Shown here: one piece after another, positions 27,309 to 35,214 of the stretch | Layout of the letters: each line of letters starts with the position of its first letter | How positions within the stretch are numbered: the first letter of the stretch is position 1 | Assembly: GCA_019636335.1 (NCBI GenBank) | Contig: JAHBXR010000009.1 | Location: 151,082 to 215,081 of the forward strand | Direction: 5' to 3' | Length of the DNA: 64,000 nucleotides | From: Pirellulales bacterium | GTDB lineage: Bacteria; Planctomycetota; Planctomycetia; Pirellulales; JAEUIK01 | Position numbers and translations under genes: made by a program | Notes under the pieces: model-generated | Told to the model about the DNA's origin: nothing | Seen by the model: only the letters and a program-made list of their open reading frames with translations | The model's database searches: none

Positions 27309-29378
27309 CTACGCCCGCAGCTCGGCTCCGCACGCCTGGCGGCAGGCGGCGACGATCTGGTCGCGCAGCGTGTCGGCCGCTTCGCCCGTCATCGTGGCGG
27401 AGGGATCGCGGAAGGTGGTGGCCAGCACGAAGCTCTTCTTGCCCGGGCCGAGGCGCTCGGCATGGCGATAGACGGGGGGCTTCCATTCGAGCGATTCGAG
27501 CAGATCGCCCGCCGCCCGGCGCACCGCCTGTTCGATCTGCTCCCAACGCACACTTTCGTCCACGACGAGATTCAGATCGCGCGAGATGGCCGGGTAAGTA
27601 ACCGGCGGCGTGTACTGCGGCACCAGACGTGCCACCGACAAGAGCGCCGAGAGACGCACCTCCGCCACCGCCGTCGGTCCGCGCAGATCGAACCGCTTGA
27701 GCCCTTCGGCCGAGACGCACCCGACGATTGCCCAGGGGGCCGACGTATCGCCGGCCAAAACCAATTCGCAACTGCTGCCGCGATCGAACAGACCGTGCGG
27801 ATCCCGTGACACGGGGCGCACTTCGAGACGAGCCTGGGCGTGGAGCGCTGCCACCAGCGCTTCGACGGTCCCTTTCACACGGAGGAAGGAGCGATTCTCC
27901 TTCTCTTCTTCGGCCGTGGCATCACCGGCGCTGGTCAGGGTGAGCATCAGCTCTTCGCGCGGCAGCCCCGTCGCCTGCGGCAGATAAACCTTGGCGATCT
28001 CGAACAGCTCAATCACGGGATTGGCCAGCGCCTCGTTCGTGCGCCGCGCGCCGAGCAGGCTCGGGATCAAACTGCGGCGCAGGATGTCGGCACGGCGCAG
28101 CACGGGCACGTGTGCTTCGAGTGGCGCCTGATCGGTCCAGGGGCTGAACGCCTCAGACCACTCGGCGTCGACCGTGCTGAGGGTCATGGCCTCGTCGAAG
28201 CCGGTGGCGGTCATCACCTGCCGCACGCGAGAGAGCACACGATCCGCATCGGTCCGGGCCGAGGCGGCCATCGGCACCTGGGCGTCTTCGGAGATCTCCT
28301 CGTAACCGTGGATGCGGGCTACTTCCTCGACGAGATCGATCTCGCGCGAGAGGTCGGCCCGCCACGTGGGAGGAATCACCTCGACGTCGCGCTCGCTGGC
28401 GCGCACCTGTCGATTGCCGAGCGCCTCGAGAATGCGCAGCACCTCGGCGCGCTCGATATCGATGCCCAGGATGCGCTGGAGCTGCGAGAAGCGCAGCAGG
28501 ATCGGAGTTCGCGGCGCGACGGGCGTGCCGACGTCGATCACCCCCGCGGCCAGGTCACCCCCCCCCATCTCGATAATCAGCTCGCAACAGCGGCGGCTGG
28601 CCCAATCGACGCGCGCGGGATCGAGCGCCCGTTCGAAGCGGTAGCTCGAGTCGCTGTGCAGGTTCAATTTGCGGGCCGTGTTGCGAACGGAGACCGCATC
28701 GAAACGGGCCGCCTCGATCAACAGGTTCTTCGTCGATGCGCCCACCTCGCTGCTGGCTCCCCCCATAATGCCGCCGATCGCCACGGGCTTTTCCGCGTCG
28801 CAGATGGCGCACATGCCGAGGGCCAGCTCGTAGGTCTTGTGGTCGATCGCCTCGAGCTTCTCGCCCGGCTTCGGCTCGCGCACGACGATCCGCTCGCCAC
28901 TCAGACGGTCGAAGTCGAAGGCGTGCAGCGGCTGACCGCACTCGAAGAGGACGTAGTTCGTCGCGTCGACCACGTTGTTGATCGAGGCCACCCCCAGCGT
29001 GGCCAGCCGACGCTTCATCCAGGTGGGGCTGGCCCCCACGCGCACGTTGCGCAGCACGCGGGCAGTGTACTGCCGGCACAACTCGGGGCATTCGATCTTC
29101 ACGCTCGTGAGCGACTCGACGGGGGTCTTGCCTGCGCGCGGATGGGCCGGCGACTCGCCCAGCTCCTTGCGGAAGAGGACCGCCACTTCGCGAGCGATGC
29201 CCAGGTGCCCGAGACAGTCGGCGCGGTTGCTCGTCACCTCGAGATCGATCGCCAGATCGCCGTCGACCTCGTGCGTTTCCTCGTGGTTGAGGCCCGCGAA
29301 CATGAGCCGACGCTCGAGCTCCTCGACCGGCATGTCGAGCGGCACGTACTGTTTCAGCCAGTCCCAGGAAACGATCAT
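27309..29378 (-). CDS. pheT: Phenylalanine-tRNA ligase beta subunit (short form, no tRNA-binding domain)
   Basis: Beta chain of the (alpha-beta)2 enzyme that charges tRNA-Phe. ATG 29378 (MIVSWDWLKQYV) is preferred. An in-frame ATG 15 codons upstream would translate the intergenic inverted repeat. It has 689 residues against about 795 in E. coli. The sequence passes from HEETHEVDGD directly to IDLEVTSNRADCLG, so the EMAP-like B2 tRNA-binding domain is absent. The B3/B4 editing part (VASINNVVDATNYVLFE), B5 domain, core (EVARIHGYEEI) and C-terminal anticodon-binding FDX-ACB domain (YPAISRDLNLV) are present. It follows pheS. Confidence 0.95.
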   Translation of the reverse strand: MIVSWDWLKQYVPLDMPVEELERRLMFAGLNHEETHEVDGDLAIDLEVTSNRADCLGHLGIAREVAVLFRKELGESPAHPRAGKTPVESLTSVKIECPELCRQYTARVLRNVRVGASPTWMKRRLATLGVASINNVVDATNYVLFECGQPLHAFDFDRLSGERIVVREPKPGEKLEAIDHKTYELALGMCAICDAEKPVAIGGIMGGASSEVGASTKNLLIEAARFDAVSVRNTARKLNLHSDSSYRFERALDPARVDWASRRCCELIIEMGGGDLAAGVIDVGTPVAPRTPILLRFSQLQRILGIDIERAEVLRILEALGNRQVRASERDVEVIPPTWRADLSREIDLVEEVARIHGYEEISEDAQVPMAASARTDADRVLSRVRQVMTATGFDEAMTLSTVDAEWSEAFSPWTDQAPLEAHVPVLRRADILRRSLIPSLLGARRTNEALANPVIELFEIAKVYLPQATGLPREELMLTLTSAGDATAEEEKENRSFLRVKGTVEALVAALHAQARLEVRPVSRDPHGLFDRGSSCELVLAGDTSAPWAIVGCVSAEGLKRFDLRGPTAVAEVRLSALLSVARLVPQYTPPVTYPAISRDLNLVVDESVRWEQIEQAVRRAAGDLLESLEWKPPVYRHAERLGPGKKSFVLATTFRDPSATMTGEAADTLRDQIVAACRQACGAELRA

Positions 29379-29397
29379 GGCGGTGAGGTGGCCCTGT

Positions 29398-29422
29398 TGG
29401 CACAGGCCGGCGGCCTGTGCCA
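29398..29422. repeat. Inverted repeat family A, longest copy, in the pheS-pheT spacer
   Basis: Perfect 11-bp arms TGGCACAGGCC and GGCCTGTGCCA flank GGC, sharing the core with 1170-1191. A GTGGCCCTGTTGG stretch just before it resembles family B, and a half-copy (CAGCCTGCGCCACTGG) lies at 29483-29500. It lies about 20 bp upstream of the pheT start and would form a hairpin in the pheST mRNA. Confidence 0.75.
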
Positions 29423-29505
29423 CATTTGAAAATCAAAACCGATAAAACAACGCAGGGGTTATGTTCGCTACGGACTACGGTTGACAGCCTGCGCCACTGG
29501 GATGA

Positions 29506-30597
29506 TTAGAACTGATGCAAGAAACGGACGTCGTTCTTGTAGAACTCGCGGATGTCGGTGATGCCGTGGCGGCGCATACAGACGCGTTCGACGCCGAGCC
29601 CGAAGGCGAAGCCAGAGACCTCTTCGGGATCGTAGCCGACGGCGGCGAGCACGTGCGGATCGACCATGCCGGCGCCTCCCATCTCGATCCAGCGGTCGTG
29701 CCACTGCATGTCGACTTCGACGCTCGGTTCCGTAAAGGGGAAGAACGAGGGGCGGAAGCGAATGTGGACGTCGCCGCCGAAGTAGCTCTTGGCGAACAGG
29801 CGCAGCACGCTCTTCAGATCGGCCATCGTCACGTGGCGATCGACCAGCAGCCCTTCGATCTGATGGAACATCGGGTAGTGTGTCGCGTCGGCCGTGTCGG
29901 GCCGATAGACGCGCCCCAGCGAGATGATACGCACCGGCGGCTTCGTGTTTTCCATGACGCGGATCTGCACCGTGCTCGTCTGGCTGCGCAGCAGCATCGG
30001 CGGGTCACCAGTTGGCTTTGCGACCTCGTCCACACGGACCGGTTCGTCGGATGACATTCCTGTCATCGCGCTTTTCACGACACTTTCCGCAGTCGCTAAA
30101 TAAAAGTTTTCCAGCGGATCGCGGGCCGGGTGGGAGGCGGGAATATTGAGCGCCTCGAAGTTGTGCCACTCGTCTTCGATCTCGGGTCCCTCGGCCACGC
30201 TGAAGCCGAGGCGGCCCATGATGTCTTTCAGCTCTTCGATCGTCTGCGTGATGGGATGCAGATGACCGATACGCGGTCGCGTGCCGGGCAGCGTCGTATC
30301 TTCGAGTGATTGGGGCGGCCTGGCGGCACCGGCAGATCCACCTGGGGCGGACTTAGCCGTCTCGAATGCCGCTTCAATGGCCTGCTTCGCCTCGTTGAAG
30401 CGTTTGCCGGCAGCCGGCTTGTCGGCGGGGGGAATGCCACCGAGTCCCTTCTGGGCCGACTTGAGTCGTCCGGCTTTCGCGCCCAGGAACTCGATGCGTG
30501 CCGCTTCGAGGGCCTCGGGGGTCGCGGCCGAGGCGAACGTCGCGCGCGCGGCGGCCTCGAGCGCGTCGAGCTCGGCGATGAATTCGGCAAGGCCCAC
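29506..30597 (-). CDS. pheS: Phenylalanine-tRNA ligase alpha subunit
   Basis: Catalytic subunit of PheRS. It has 363 residues from a GTG start (30597) with a near-perfect GGAGGTGAT site upstream. An N-terminal coiled-coil part (residues about 1-90) contacts tRNA. The class II catalytic core shows motif 1 around [19 protein letters not shown], motif 2 within [19 protein letters not shown] with the Phe-binding [11 protein letters not shown], and motif 3 in the [11 protein letters not shown] segment near the end. There is an unusual 20-residue insertion ([13 protein letters not shown] and neighbours) in the loop before motif 2. It lies downstream of rplT and upstream of pheT. Confidence 0.96.
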   Translation of the reverse strand: MGLAEFIAELDALEAAARATFASAATPEALEAARIEFLGAKAGRLKSAQKGLGGIPPADKPAAGKRFNEAKQAIEAAFETAKSAPGGSAGAARPPQSLEDTTLPGTRPRIGHLHPITQTIEELKDIMGRLGFSVAEGPEIEDEWHNFEALNIPASHPARDPLENFYLATAESVVKSAMTGMSSDEPVRVDEVAKPTGDPPMLLRSQTSTVQIRVMENTKPPVRIISLGRVYRPDTADATHYPMFHQIEGLLVDRHVTMADLKSVLRLFAKSYFGGDVHIRFRPSFFPFTEPSVEVDMQWHDRWIEMGGAGMVDPHVLAAVGYDPEEVSGFAFGLGVERVCMRRHGITDIREFYKNDVRFLHQF

Positions 30598-30774
30598 GGT
30601 CGATCACCTCCGACCAGTTCAGACACACGCCCTTGGCGTGGCGTTCGGACGAGCGGCTGATAACTCCGGCGCTATCAGTCAGGCTAGACTCGGCCAAATT
30701 GTAGCAACCTTGAGCGCGGCGACGATAACAACTCGGTTGTTGTTAGATTGGCGGATCGTTCGCCACCAACGAAA

Positions 30775-30804
30775 CAGGAGAGGCGAATCGTACCGCCTCT
30801 CCTG
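30775..30804 (-). terminator. Hairpin after rplT (terminator or attenuator before pheS)
   Basis: A perfect 11-bp stem (30794-30804 with 30775-30785, CAGGAGAGGCG) with an 8-base loop. It is read on the minus strand 30 bp after the rplT stop and followed by TTTCGTT. The weak T run suggests partial termination, which would let some transcription continue into pheS. Confidence 0.6.
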
Positions 30805-30834
30805 AAACGTTTTGATCGCGCCTTGGCCCGAGGA

Positions 30835-31194
30835 CTACTTGTTGGGCAGGGCCTGCTTGGCTTCCTCGACCACCAGATCGAAGGCGGCCGGATCGTTCAC
30901 GGCCATATCGGCCAGGATCTTGCGGTCCAGGCCGATCTGCGAGAGGGTGAGGCCGTGGATGAAGTCGCTGTACTTCATGCCACGCTCGCGGACCGCCGCG
31001 TTGATGCGGATGATCCAGAGTTGGCGGAAGTTGCGCTTCTTCGTGCGGCGGTCGCGGGTGGCGAAGGCGCCGCTCCGGGCGAGCGTTTCCTTGACGGTCC
31101 GCAACAGCGTGCCACGTCCGCCGACAAACCCCTTGGCCTTTTTGAACAGGCGACGCTTGGCCTTCGCTCGCGCCGCGCCTTTGGTCGTTCTCAT
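30835..31194 (-). CDS. rplT: 50S ribosomal protein L20
   Basis: A 119-residue basic protein that binds 23S rRNA early in large-subunit assembly and often represses its own operon. The characteristic [32 protein letters not shown] and [12 protein letters not shown] segments are present. ATG 31194 follows GGGAGAGAACG. It is downstream of rpmI with a 219-bp, hairpin-rich spacer, longer than the usual short gap, and upstream of pheS-pheT, the common bacterial order. Confidence 0.97.
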   Translation of the reverse strand: MRTTKGAARAKAKRRLFKKAKGFVGGRGTLLRTVKETLARSGAFATRDRRTKKRNFRQLWIIRINAAVRERGMKYSDFIHGLTLSQIGLDRKILADMAVNDPAAFDLVVEEAKQALPNK

Positions 31195-31315
31195 CGTTCT
31201 CTCCCGCGGGAATCGAGGCCCGCCCCGGTCGTTCGGAGCGCGTTGGACAGCCCGTCCCGTGCTTGGACGCCGCGAATTCGGGCGTCGGTCGTTGCCACCC
31301 TAGGGCGGACAACGT

Positions 31316-31369
31316 GTGGCCCTGCTGGCCGGACACCGACGGCGTGAGCCGTTGATCGCAGCAGTGGCG
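31316..31369. repeat. Inverted repeat family B, copy 2, in the rpmI-rplT spacer
   Basis: The core GTGGCCCTGCTGGC (31316-31329) is identical to the copy at 18903. An opposing CAGCAGTGGC arm lies near 31359-31368, and an ACGGC/GCCGT mini-hairpin (31339-31352) is nested between them. It lies in the leader of rplT. Confidence 0.55.
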
Positions 31370-31371
31370 TT

Positions 31372-31400
31372 CGAGCCGGCAAACAAATATCGCCGGCTCG
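31372..31400 (-). promoter_or_regulatory. Hairpin just after rpmI, candidate control element of rplT
   Basis: A perfect 9-bp stem CGAGCCGGC/GCCGGCTCG around an 11-base A/T-rich loop, 13 bp past the rpmI stop. There is no T run after it on the minus strand, so it is not a standard terminator. It could modulate rplT expression, for example as an L20-responsive structure. Confidence 0.45.
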
Positions 31401-31413
31401 CCATCAGATAACT

Positions 31414-31617
31414 CTAGTAGCTCCCGCCGGCCAAGGCGCGTAGGACGCGTTTGGCCTCGACCTCGCACAGGCAGCGCGTGCCACGCAGCTTGCGTTTCTG
31501 AGAGTGCTTCATCCAGGCCAGGCGGTGACTGGTGCCGGCGCCGCGGTGCTTCACCTTACCGGTGGCCGTCACGCGGAAACGCTTTTTTGAACTCTTGTGC
31601 GTCTTGAGCTTGGGCAT
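31414..31617 (-). CDS. rpmI: 50S ribosomal protein L35
   Basis: A 67-residue, strongly basic ribosomal protein. MPKLKTHKSSKKRF and the following TGKVKHRGAG stretch are diagnostic, and the length is normal. It is the first gene of the rpmI-rplT-pheS-pheT run. The usual upstream neighbour infC (IF3) is not here: the 277 bp upstream (31618-31894) hold no gene, and the next gene is a toxin-antitoxin unit on the other strand. The promoter is presumably in that spacer, but I could not pick it out. Confidence 0.96.
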   Translation of the reverse strand: MPKLKTHKSSKKRFRVTATGKVKHRGAGTSHRLAWMKHSQKRKLRGTRCLCEVEAKRVLRALAGGSY

Positions 31618-31894
31618 CGTTCACCAAATTCCTGTCGCGGGCGGCAGCCCCGCGGACGTAGCACGACCAGAAGGAGGCCCCGGCGGCCAACCGCCAGTAG
31701 CGAGAACCCGTCATTATACGCATCCCCGGAACCGCGCGAAGGGGGACTTTTCGGGGGAGCATGGCATCATGGCATGGAGACTGCCATCCTGTGATCGACC
31801 GGAAATCCACGCGAGAAGCCGATTTTCCGTGGCATTTCCGCTTGCTGTACCCTCGTGCGCGGGCACGATAGTATAGTTATTATGGGGATCAAAA

Positions 31895-32143
31895 ATGACT
31901 GAACTCACGCCAGAACTGCGACAGGCTATCGCGGCTGCGTCCGGACCGGTCGAACTGGTCGATCCGCTCAGCCAAGAGCACTATTTCGTCGTGAGCGAGG
32001 CCATCTATCGGCGTTTAATCGCCACGCTTGAATTGGGTGAACCCTCAGATGAGGAACGGAAGGCCCAGTTGCAGGCCTTCGGCCGTGCCGCAGGCTGGGA
32101 AGACCCCGAGTCAGCCATCTTCGACGATCTCAAACCGCAATGA
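31895..32143 (+). CDS. Probable antitoxin of the MazF-like pair
   Basis: An 82-residue acidic protein encoded directly before a MazF-like gene. ATG 31895 follows GGGGATC, and an A/T-rich TATAGTTATTATG stretch just upstream could be the -10 region. No AbrB- or RHH-type DNA-binding fold is obvious. The middle part (SEAIYRRLIATLELGEPSDEE) is helical, and the acidic C-terminus (FDDLKPQ) could wrap the toxin as MazE tails do. Its stop overlaps the toxin start by 4 bp (ATGA), which supports coupled translation. The antitoxin role is inferred from position. Confidence 0.7.
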   Translation: MTELTPELRQAIAAASGPVELVDPLSQEHYFVVSEAIYRRLIATLELGEPSDEERKAQLQAFGRAAGWEDPESAIFDDLKPQ

Positions 32144-32472
32144 AACGCGGCGAGATCATCATCGTCGAGTACCCTTTTACCGATTTGTCGGGCAGCAAAC
32201 GCCGCCCCGCATTCGTCGTGCAGTCCGATACCATCAAATCGCCCGACATTGTCATTGCGGCGATTTCCGCCAGCGCACCATTGATACCCACACGCGTGCT
32301 TATCGAACCGGCTCGAGAGCCAGCTTCGCGTCTCACGGCCGTTTGCGTGGTGCGCTGCGAGAATCTATCAACCATTCAGCCGACCCTTGTTCTGGGCGCA
32401 ATCGGCAATCTGTCGAAAACCGCGATGCGCGAGGTCGACAAGTGTCTAAAACTGGCGTTGGGTCTGACGTAG
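32140..32472 (+). CDS. MazF/PemK-family toxin-like protein
   Basis: A 110-residue protein of the MazF/PemK/CcdB-like fold; active members cut mRNA as ribosome-independent endoribonucleases. The start KRGEIIIVEYPFTDLSGSKRRPAFVV carries the conserved G-x-I and KxRPA motifs, with the catalytic Arg in RRPA. The conserved Ser/Thr is expected near AAISAS, and the end (LGAIGNLSKTAMREVDKCL) matches the C-terminal helix of PemK-like proteins. It overlaps the antitoxin gene by 4 bp. No disruption is visible, so the pair looks intact. Confidence 0.83.
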   Translation: MKRGEIIIVEYPFTDLSGSKRRPAFVVQSDTIKSPDIVIAAISASAPLIPTRVLIEPAREPASRLTAVCVVRCENLSTIQPTLVLGAIGNLSKTAMREVDKCLKLALGLT

Positions 32473-32483
32473 GCTGCCCCCTG

Positions 32484-32714
32484 CTAAGGGTCATAGTCTG
32501 CCCAGGACCTGTCGTTCAACCAATCCTGCGAAGGTTCTGTCGCGAGTGCATCGAGCTCTTCCAGGGACGGCAACACGGGACTCGCTTTTTGCACGGCGTA
32601 GAGTGGCAATCGCTTCCACTCTGCTCCATCGATCATCAGGCGGACCAGATAGTCACCGGGATTGGATGCACCGCAAGTTATCCTAGGCTGCGCAAAACCT
32701 GTGGGCAAAATCAA
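32484..32714 (-). CDS. Small hypothetical protein, possibly a gene remnant
   Basis: A 76-residue frame with a TTG start (32714) and no clear ribosome-binding site, squeezed between the citrate synthase stop and the end of the MazF-like gene. The sequence (YLVRLMIDGAEWKRLPLYAV, then an acidic WLNDRSWADYDP tail) looks protein-like, but there is no recognisable family. It may be the 3' part of a decayed gene. Confidence 0.3.
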   Translation of the reverse strand: MILPTGFAQPRITCGASNPGDYLVRLMIDGAEWKRLPLYAVQKASPVLPSLEELDALATEPSQDWLNDRSWADYDP

Positions 32715-32737
32715 GCCGTACCTGCCCGATCGGCGAT

Positions 32738-33856
32738 CTACCGCTCGGCAATCGGCACGTATTTGGCCCCCAGGGCCCCCGTGTAGCGGGCCCGTGGCCG
32801 GATCAGGCGGTTGTTGTCCAACTGCTCGATGACGTGGGCGCTCCAGCCGGCCACGCGGCTCACCACGAACAGCGGCGTGTAGAGGTCGATCGGCAGGCCC
32901 ATGTAGTAGTAGAGCCGGGCGCTGGGCCAGTCGAGGTTCGGCGGCAGCTTTTTCTCCGTGCGGACGATCGATTCGATCACGTCGGCCATCTGTTCCATGT
33001 CTTCGTGGCCGGTTTCCTTGGCCAGCGCGGCGCAGAGGGGCTTGAGATAGGCCGCGCGCGGGTCGCCATCCTTATAGACGCGGTGGCCGAAGCCCATGAT
33101 GCGCTGCTTCTTGGCCAGCGCGTCGCGGACCCACTTCTCGGCGTTGGCTGCGGTGCCGACTTCCTGCAGAACTTCCATCACGCGTTCGTTGGCCCCGCCG
33201 TGCAGCGGACCCTTGAGCGCGCCGATCGCTCCGGCCACGGCCGAGTGCAGGTCGGCCAGCGTCGAGCAGATCACGCGGGCGGCGAAGGTCGACGCGTTGT
33301 ACTCGTGCTCGGCGTAGAGAATCAGCGAGACGTCCATCGCCTTGGTCGAGCGCTCGCTGGGGGTCTCGCCCGAGAGCATCCAGACGAGATTGGCCGCCAG
33401 GCTATACTTGGCGTCGGGCGCGACGGCCTCCTTCCCTTCGAGAAAGCGGAAGCGGGCCGCCAGCACCACCGGCAACTGCGCCAGCAAACGCTCCGCCTTG
33501 CGCAGGTTGGCGTCATGGTCCATCTTTTGGGCTTCGGGATCCCAGTGCGCCAGGGCGCTCGCCCCGGTGCGCAGCACGTCCATCGTCGGCACGCCGCGGG
33601 GAATCTGGCGGACGAAGTCGAGGATCTCGGGCGCGACGCCCGCCTGCGAGCGGACGCGCTCTTGGAAGGACGCCAGTTCCGGGGCCTTGGGCAGGTGGCC
33701 GTGGAGCAGCAGGAAGGCCGTCTCCTCGAAGTTCGACTTGTCGGCCAATTCTTCGATCGAGTAGCCGCGATACTGCAGGCCGCCGACGATCGTGCTGACG
33801 GCGGTCTCGCCGGCGATGACCCCTTCGAGGCCCGGGCTGTAAATCTCTTCGCTCAT
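32738..33856 (-). CDS. prpC: Citrate/2-methylcitrate synthase
   Basis: A 372-residue condensing enzyme, the short (type II-like dimer) citrate synthase size. Conserved active-site segments are visible: PLHGGANE with the first catalytic His near residue 223, IMGFGHRVYK with the second, and the Asp-containing NLDWPSARLYYYMGLP, plus the CoA/oxaloacetate-binding RPRARYTG near the end. The prpB gene overlaps its start by 4 bp, so 2-methylcitrate synthase (propionyl-CoA plus oxaloacetate) is more likely than the TCA enzyme. Sequence cannot exclude dual use. prpD (dehydratase) is not adjacent. Confidence 0.9.
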   Translation of the reverse strand: MSEEIYSPGLEGVIAGETAVSTIVGGLQYRGYSIEELADKSNFEETAFLLLHGHLPKAPELASFQERVRSQAGVAPEILDFVRQIPRGVPTMDVLRTGASALAHWDPEAQKMDHDANLRKAERLLAQLPVVLAARFRFLEGKEAVAPDAKYSLAANLVWMLSGETPSERSTKAMDVSLILYAEHEYNASTFAARVICSTLADLHSAVAGAIGALKGPLHGGANERVMEVLQEVGTAANAEKWVRDALAKKQRIMGFGHRVYKDGDPRAAYLKPLCAALAKETGHEDMEQMADVIESIVRTEKKLPPNLDWPSARLYYYMGLPIDLYTPLFVVSRVAGWSAHVIEQLDNNRLIRPRARYTGALGAKYVPIAER

Positions 33857-34731
33857 GGCGTCTTCTCTCCACGGAAATGAGCGCGGTCGCGCTCTTCGTA
33901 ATCGGTGTAGCGAATCAGGTCGTAAAGTTCCTGCCGGGTTTGCATCCGCCCGACGAGCGAGCGTTGCGTCCCTTCACTCTTCAGCGTGCCGAGCGCCTCT
34001 TCGACCGATTTCATGGCCACGCGCAGCAGCGTCACTGGGTAGAGGACGCCGGCATAGCCGAGTTGCCGCAGCTCTTCGAGCGTGAGCAGCTCGCTCTTGC
34101 CGAATTCGGTCATGTTGGCAATCAACGGGGCCTCGACCGCGCGGGCGAAGCGCTCGAACTCGTCGCGATCGGCCAGCGCCTCGGGAAAGATCCAGTCGGC
34201 GCCGGCATCGAGATAGCGCTTGGCGCGCTCGACGGCGGCATCGAAACCGAGCACGCCCCGGGCGTCGGTGCGGCCGAGGATGACGAGGTCGGGATCGCGC
34301 CGCGCGGCGGCGGCGGCGCGGAGCTTGGCGCACATTTCCTCGCGCTCGACGAGGGCCTTGCCCGAGAGGTGGCCGCAACGCTTCGGCAAGCGTTGATCTT
34401 CGAGCTGCAACGCTGCGGCGCCAGCCGCTTCGAGCTCAATGACCGTGCGTTCGACGTTGACGGCCTCGCCGAAGCCGGTGTCAGCGTCGACAACCAGTGG
34501 GATCCGCGCCTGCCGCGTGAAGAGCGTCACTTGCGCGGTGAGTTCATTGAGGGTGAAGAGCCCGATGTCGGGAATGGCCATCACGCCGGCTGAAAAGGCC
34601 GCGCCCGAGAGGTACGCGGCCGGAAAGCCCAACTCTTCGATCATGCGTCCGACGAGCGCGTTGAAGGCGCCGGGGATCGGAATCGTTCCGCCGACGATCG
34701 CCTGGCGCAGTCGTTTTCCGGGTGAGTCCAT
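33853..34731 (-). CDS. prpB: 2-methylisocitrate lyase (PrpB) / PEP mutase-ICL family
   Basis: Cleaves 2-methylisocitrate to pyruvate and succinate, the last step of the methylcitrate cycle that removes propionyl-CoA. The preferred start is ATG 34731 (MDSPGKRLRQAI), giving 292 residues, the normal length; the open frame upstream is not protein-like. The diagnostic catalytic loop PKRCGHLSGK and metal-binding VDADTGFGEAVN and GRTDARG motifs are present. The stop overlaps the prpC start by ATGA, indicating translational coupling. The upstream spacer (34732-35214) is divergent to the second RND operon. Confidence 0.9.
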   Translation of the reverse strand: MDSPGKRLRQAIVGGTIPIPGAFNALVGRMIEELGFPAAYLSGAAFSAGVMAIPDIGLFTLNELTAQVTLFTRQARIPLVVDADTGFGEAVNVERTVIELEAAGAAALQLEDQRLPKRCGHLSGKALVEREEMCAKLRAAAAARRDPDLVILGRTDARGVLGFDAAVERAKRYLDAGADWIFPEALADRDEFERFARAVEAPLIANMTEFGKSELLTLEELRQLGYAGVLYPVTLLRVAMKSVEEALGTLKSEGTQRSLVGRMQTRQELYDLIRYTDYEERDRAHFRGEKTP

Positions 34732-35214
34732 GTTTCCACGCACCCGATGGGGCGCGCACTCTTCAACAGAATGGGACAGACCCCTGCAAGGTCGAGAGGT
34801 GGGAAGGCACTGCGGGGGGAAGCCCAGAATATAGGTGCCCGACGAGGCCGCTGGCAAGAGTCGAAGAGGGGGTGGCATCGGAGTCGCGAGGTGTGGCCGA
34901 TCTCCGAGTTACCGGGGGGATGGCGATTGTTAGCCGTGCCGTTGATTGACAATCTGGGGGGCTGTTCGTAGCCTACGAGTGCTCTTGGACGGCACAAGGT
35001 ACCGAACGGGCCGAATGGCAGATCACGTCACCAGCGGCGATATTCTGTGCTGCCGGATCGCAGCACGCCGCGGCCAGCATCGGTGTCTTGCGCTTGCCGC
35101 ATGGTTCCGTCTTGTCCGACATACGTTCAGCGCCAAAGGCAGTCGCATGAATTCTGCGCTGCATCGTTCGTTTCGCGGCGCGATTCTCTCGCAGTGTGGA
35201 GCATCGTGCGCATC
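34732..35214. other. Divergent non-coding spacer
   Basis: 483 bp between prpB (minus) and the second RND adaptor (plus). Open frames here have no protein character. The only item of note is the promoter-like pair at 34946-34974. Confidence 0.5.
34946..34974 (+). promoter_or_regulatory. Candidate sigma70-type promoter for the second RND operon
   Basis: TTGACA (34946-34951), a 17-base spacer, then TAGCCT, a weak -10. It would give a leader of about 235 bases before the adaptor gene. The exact -35 and ideal spacing are the only support. Confidence 0.3.
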
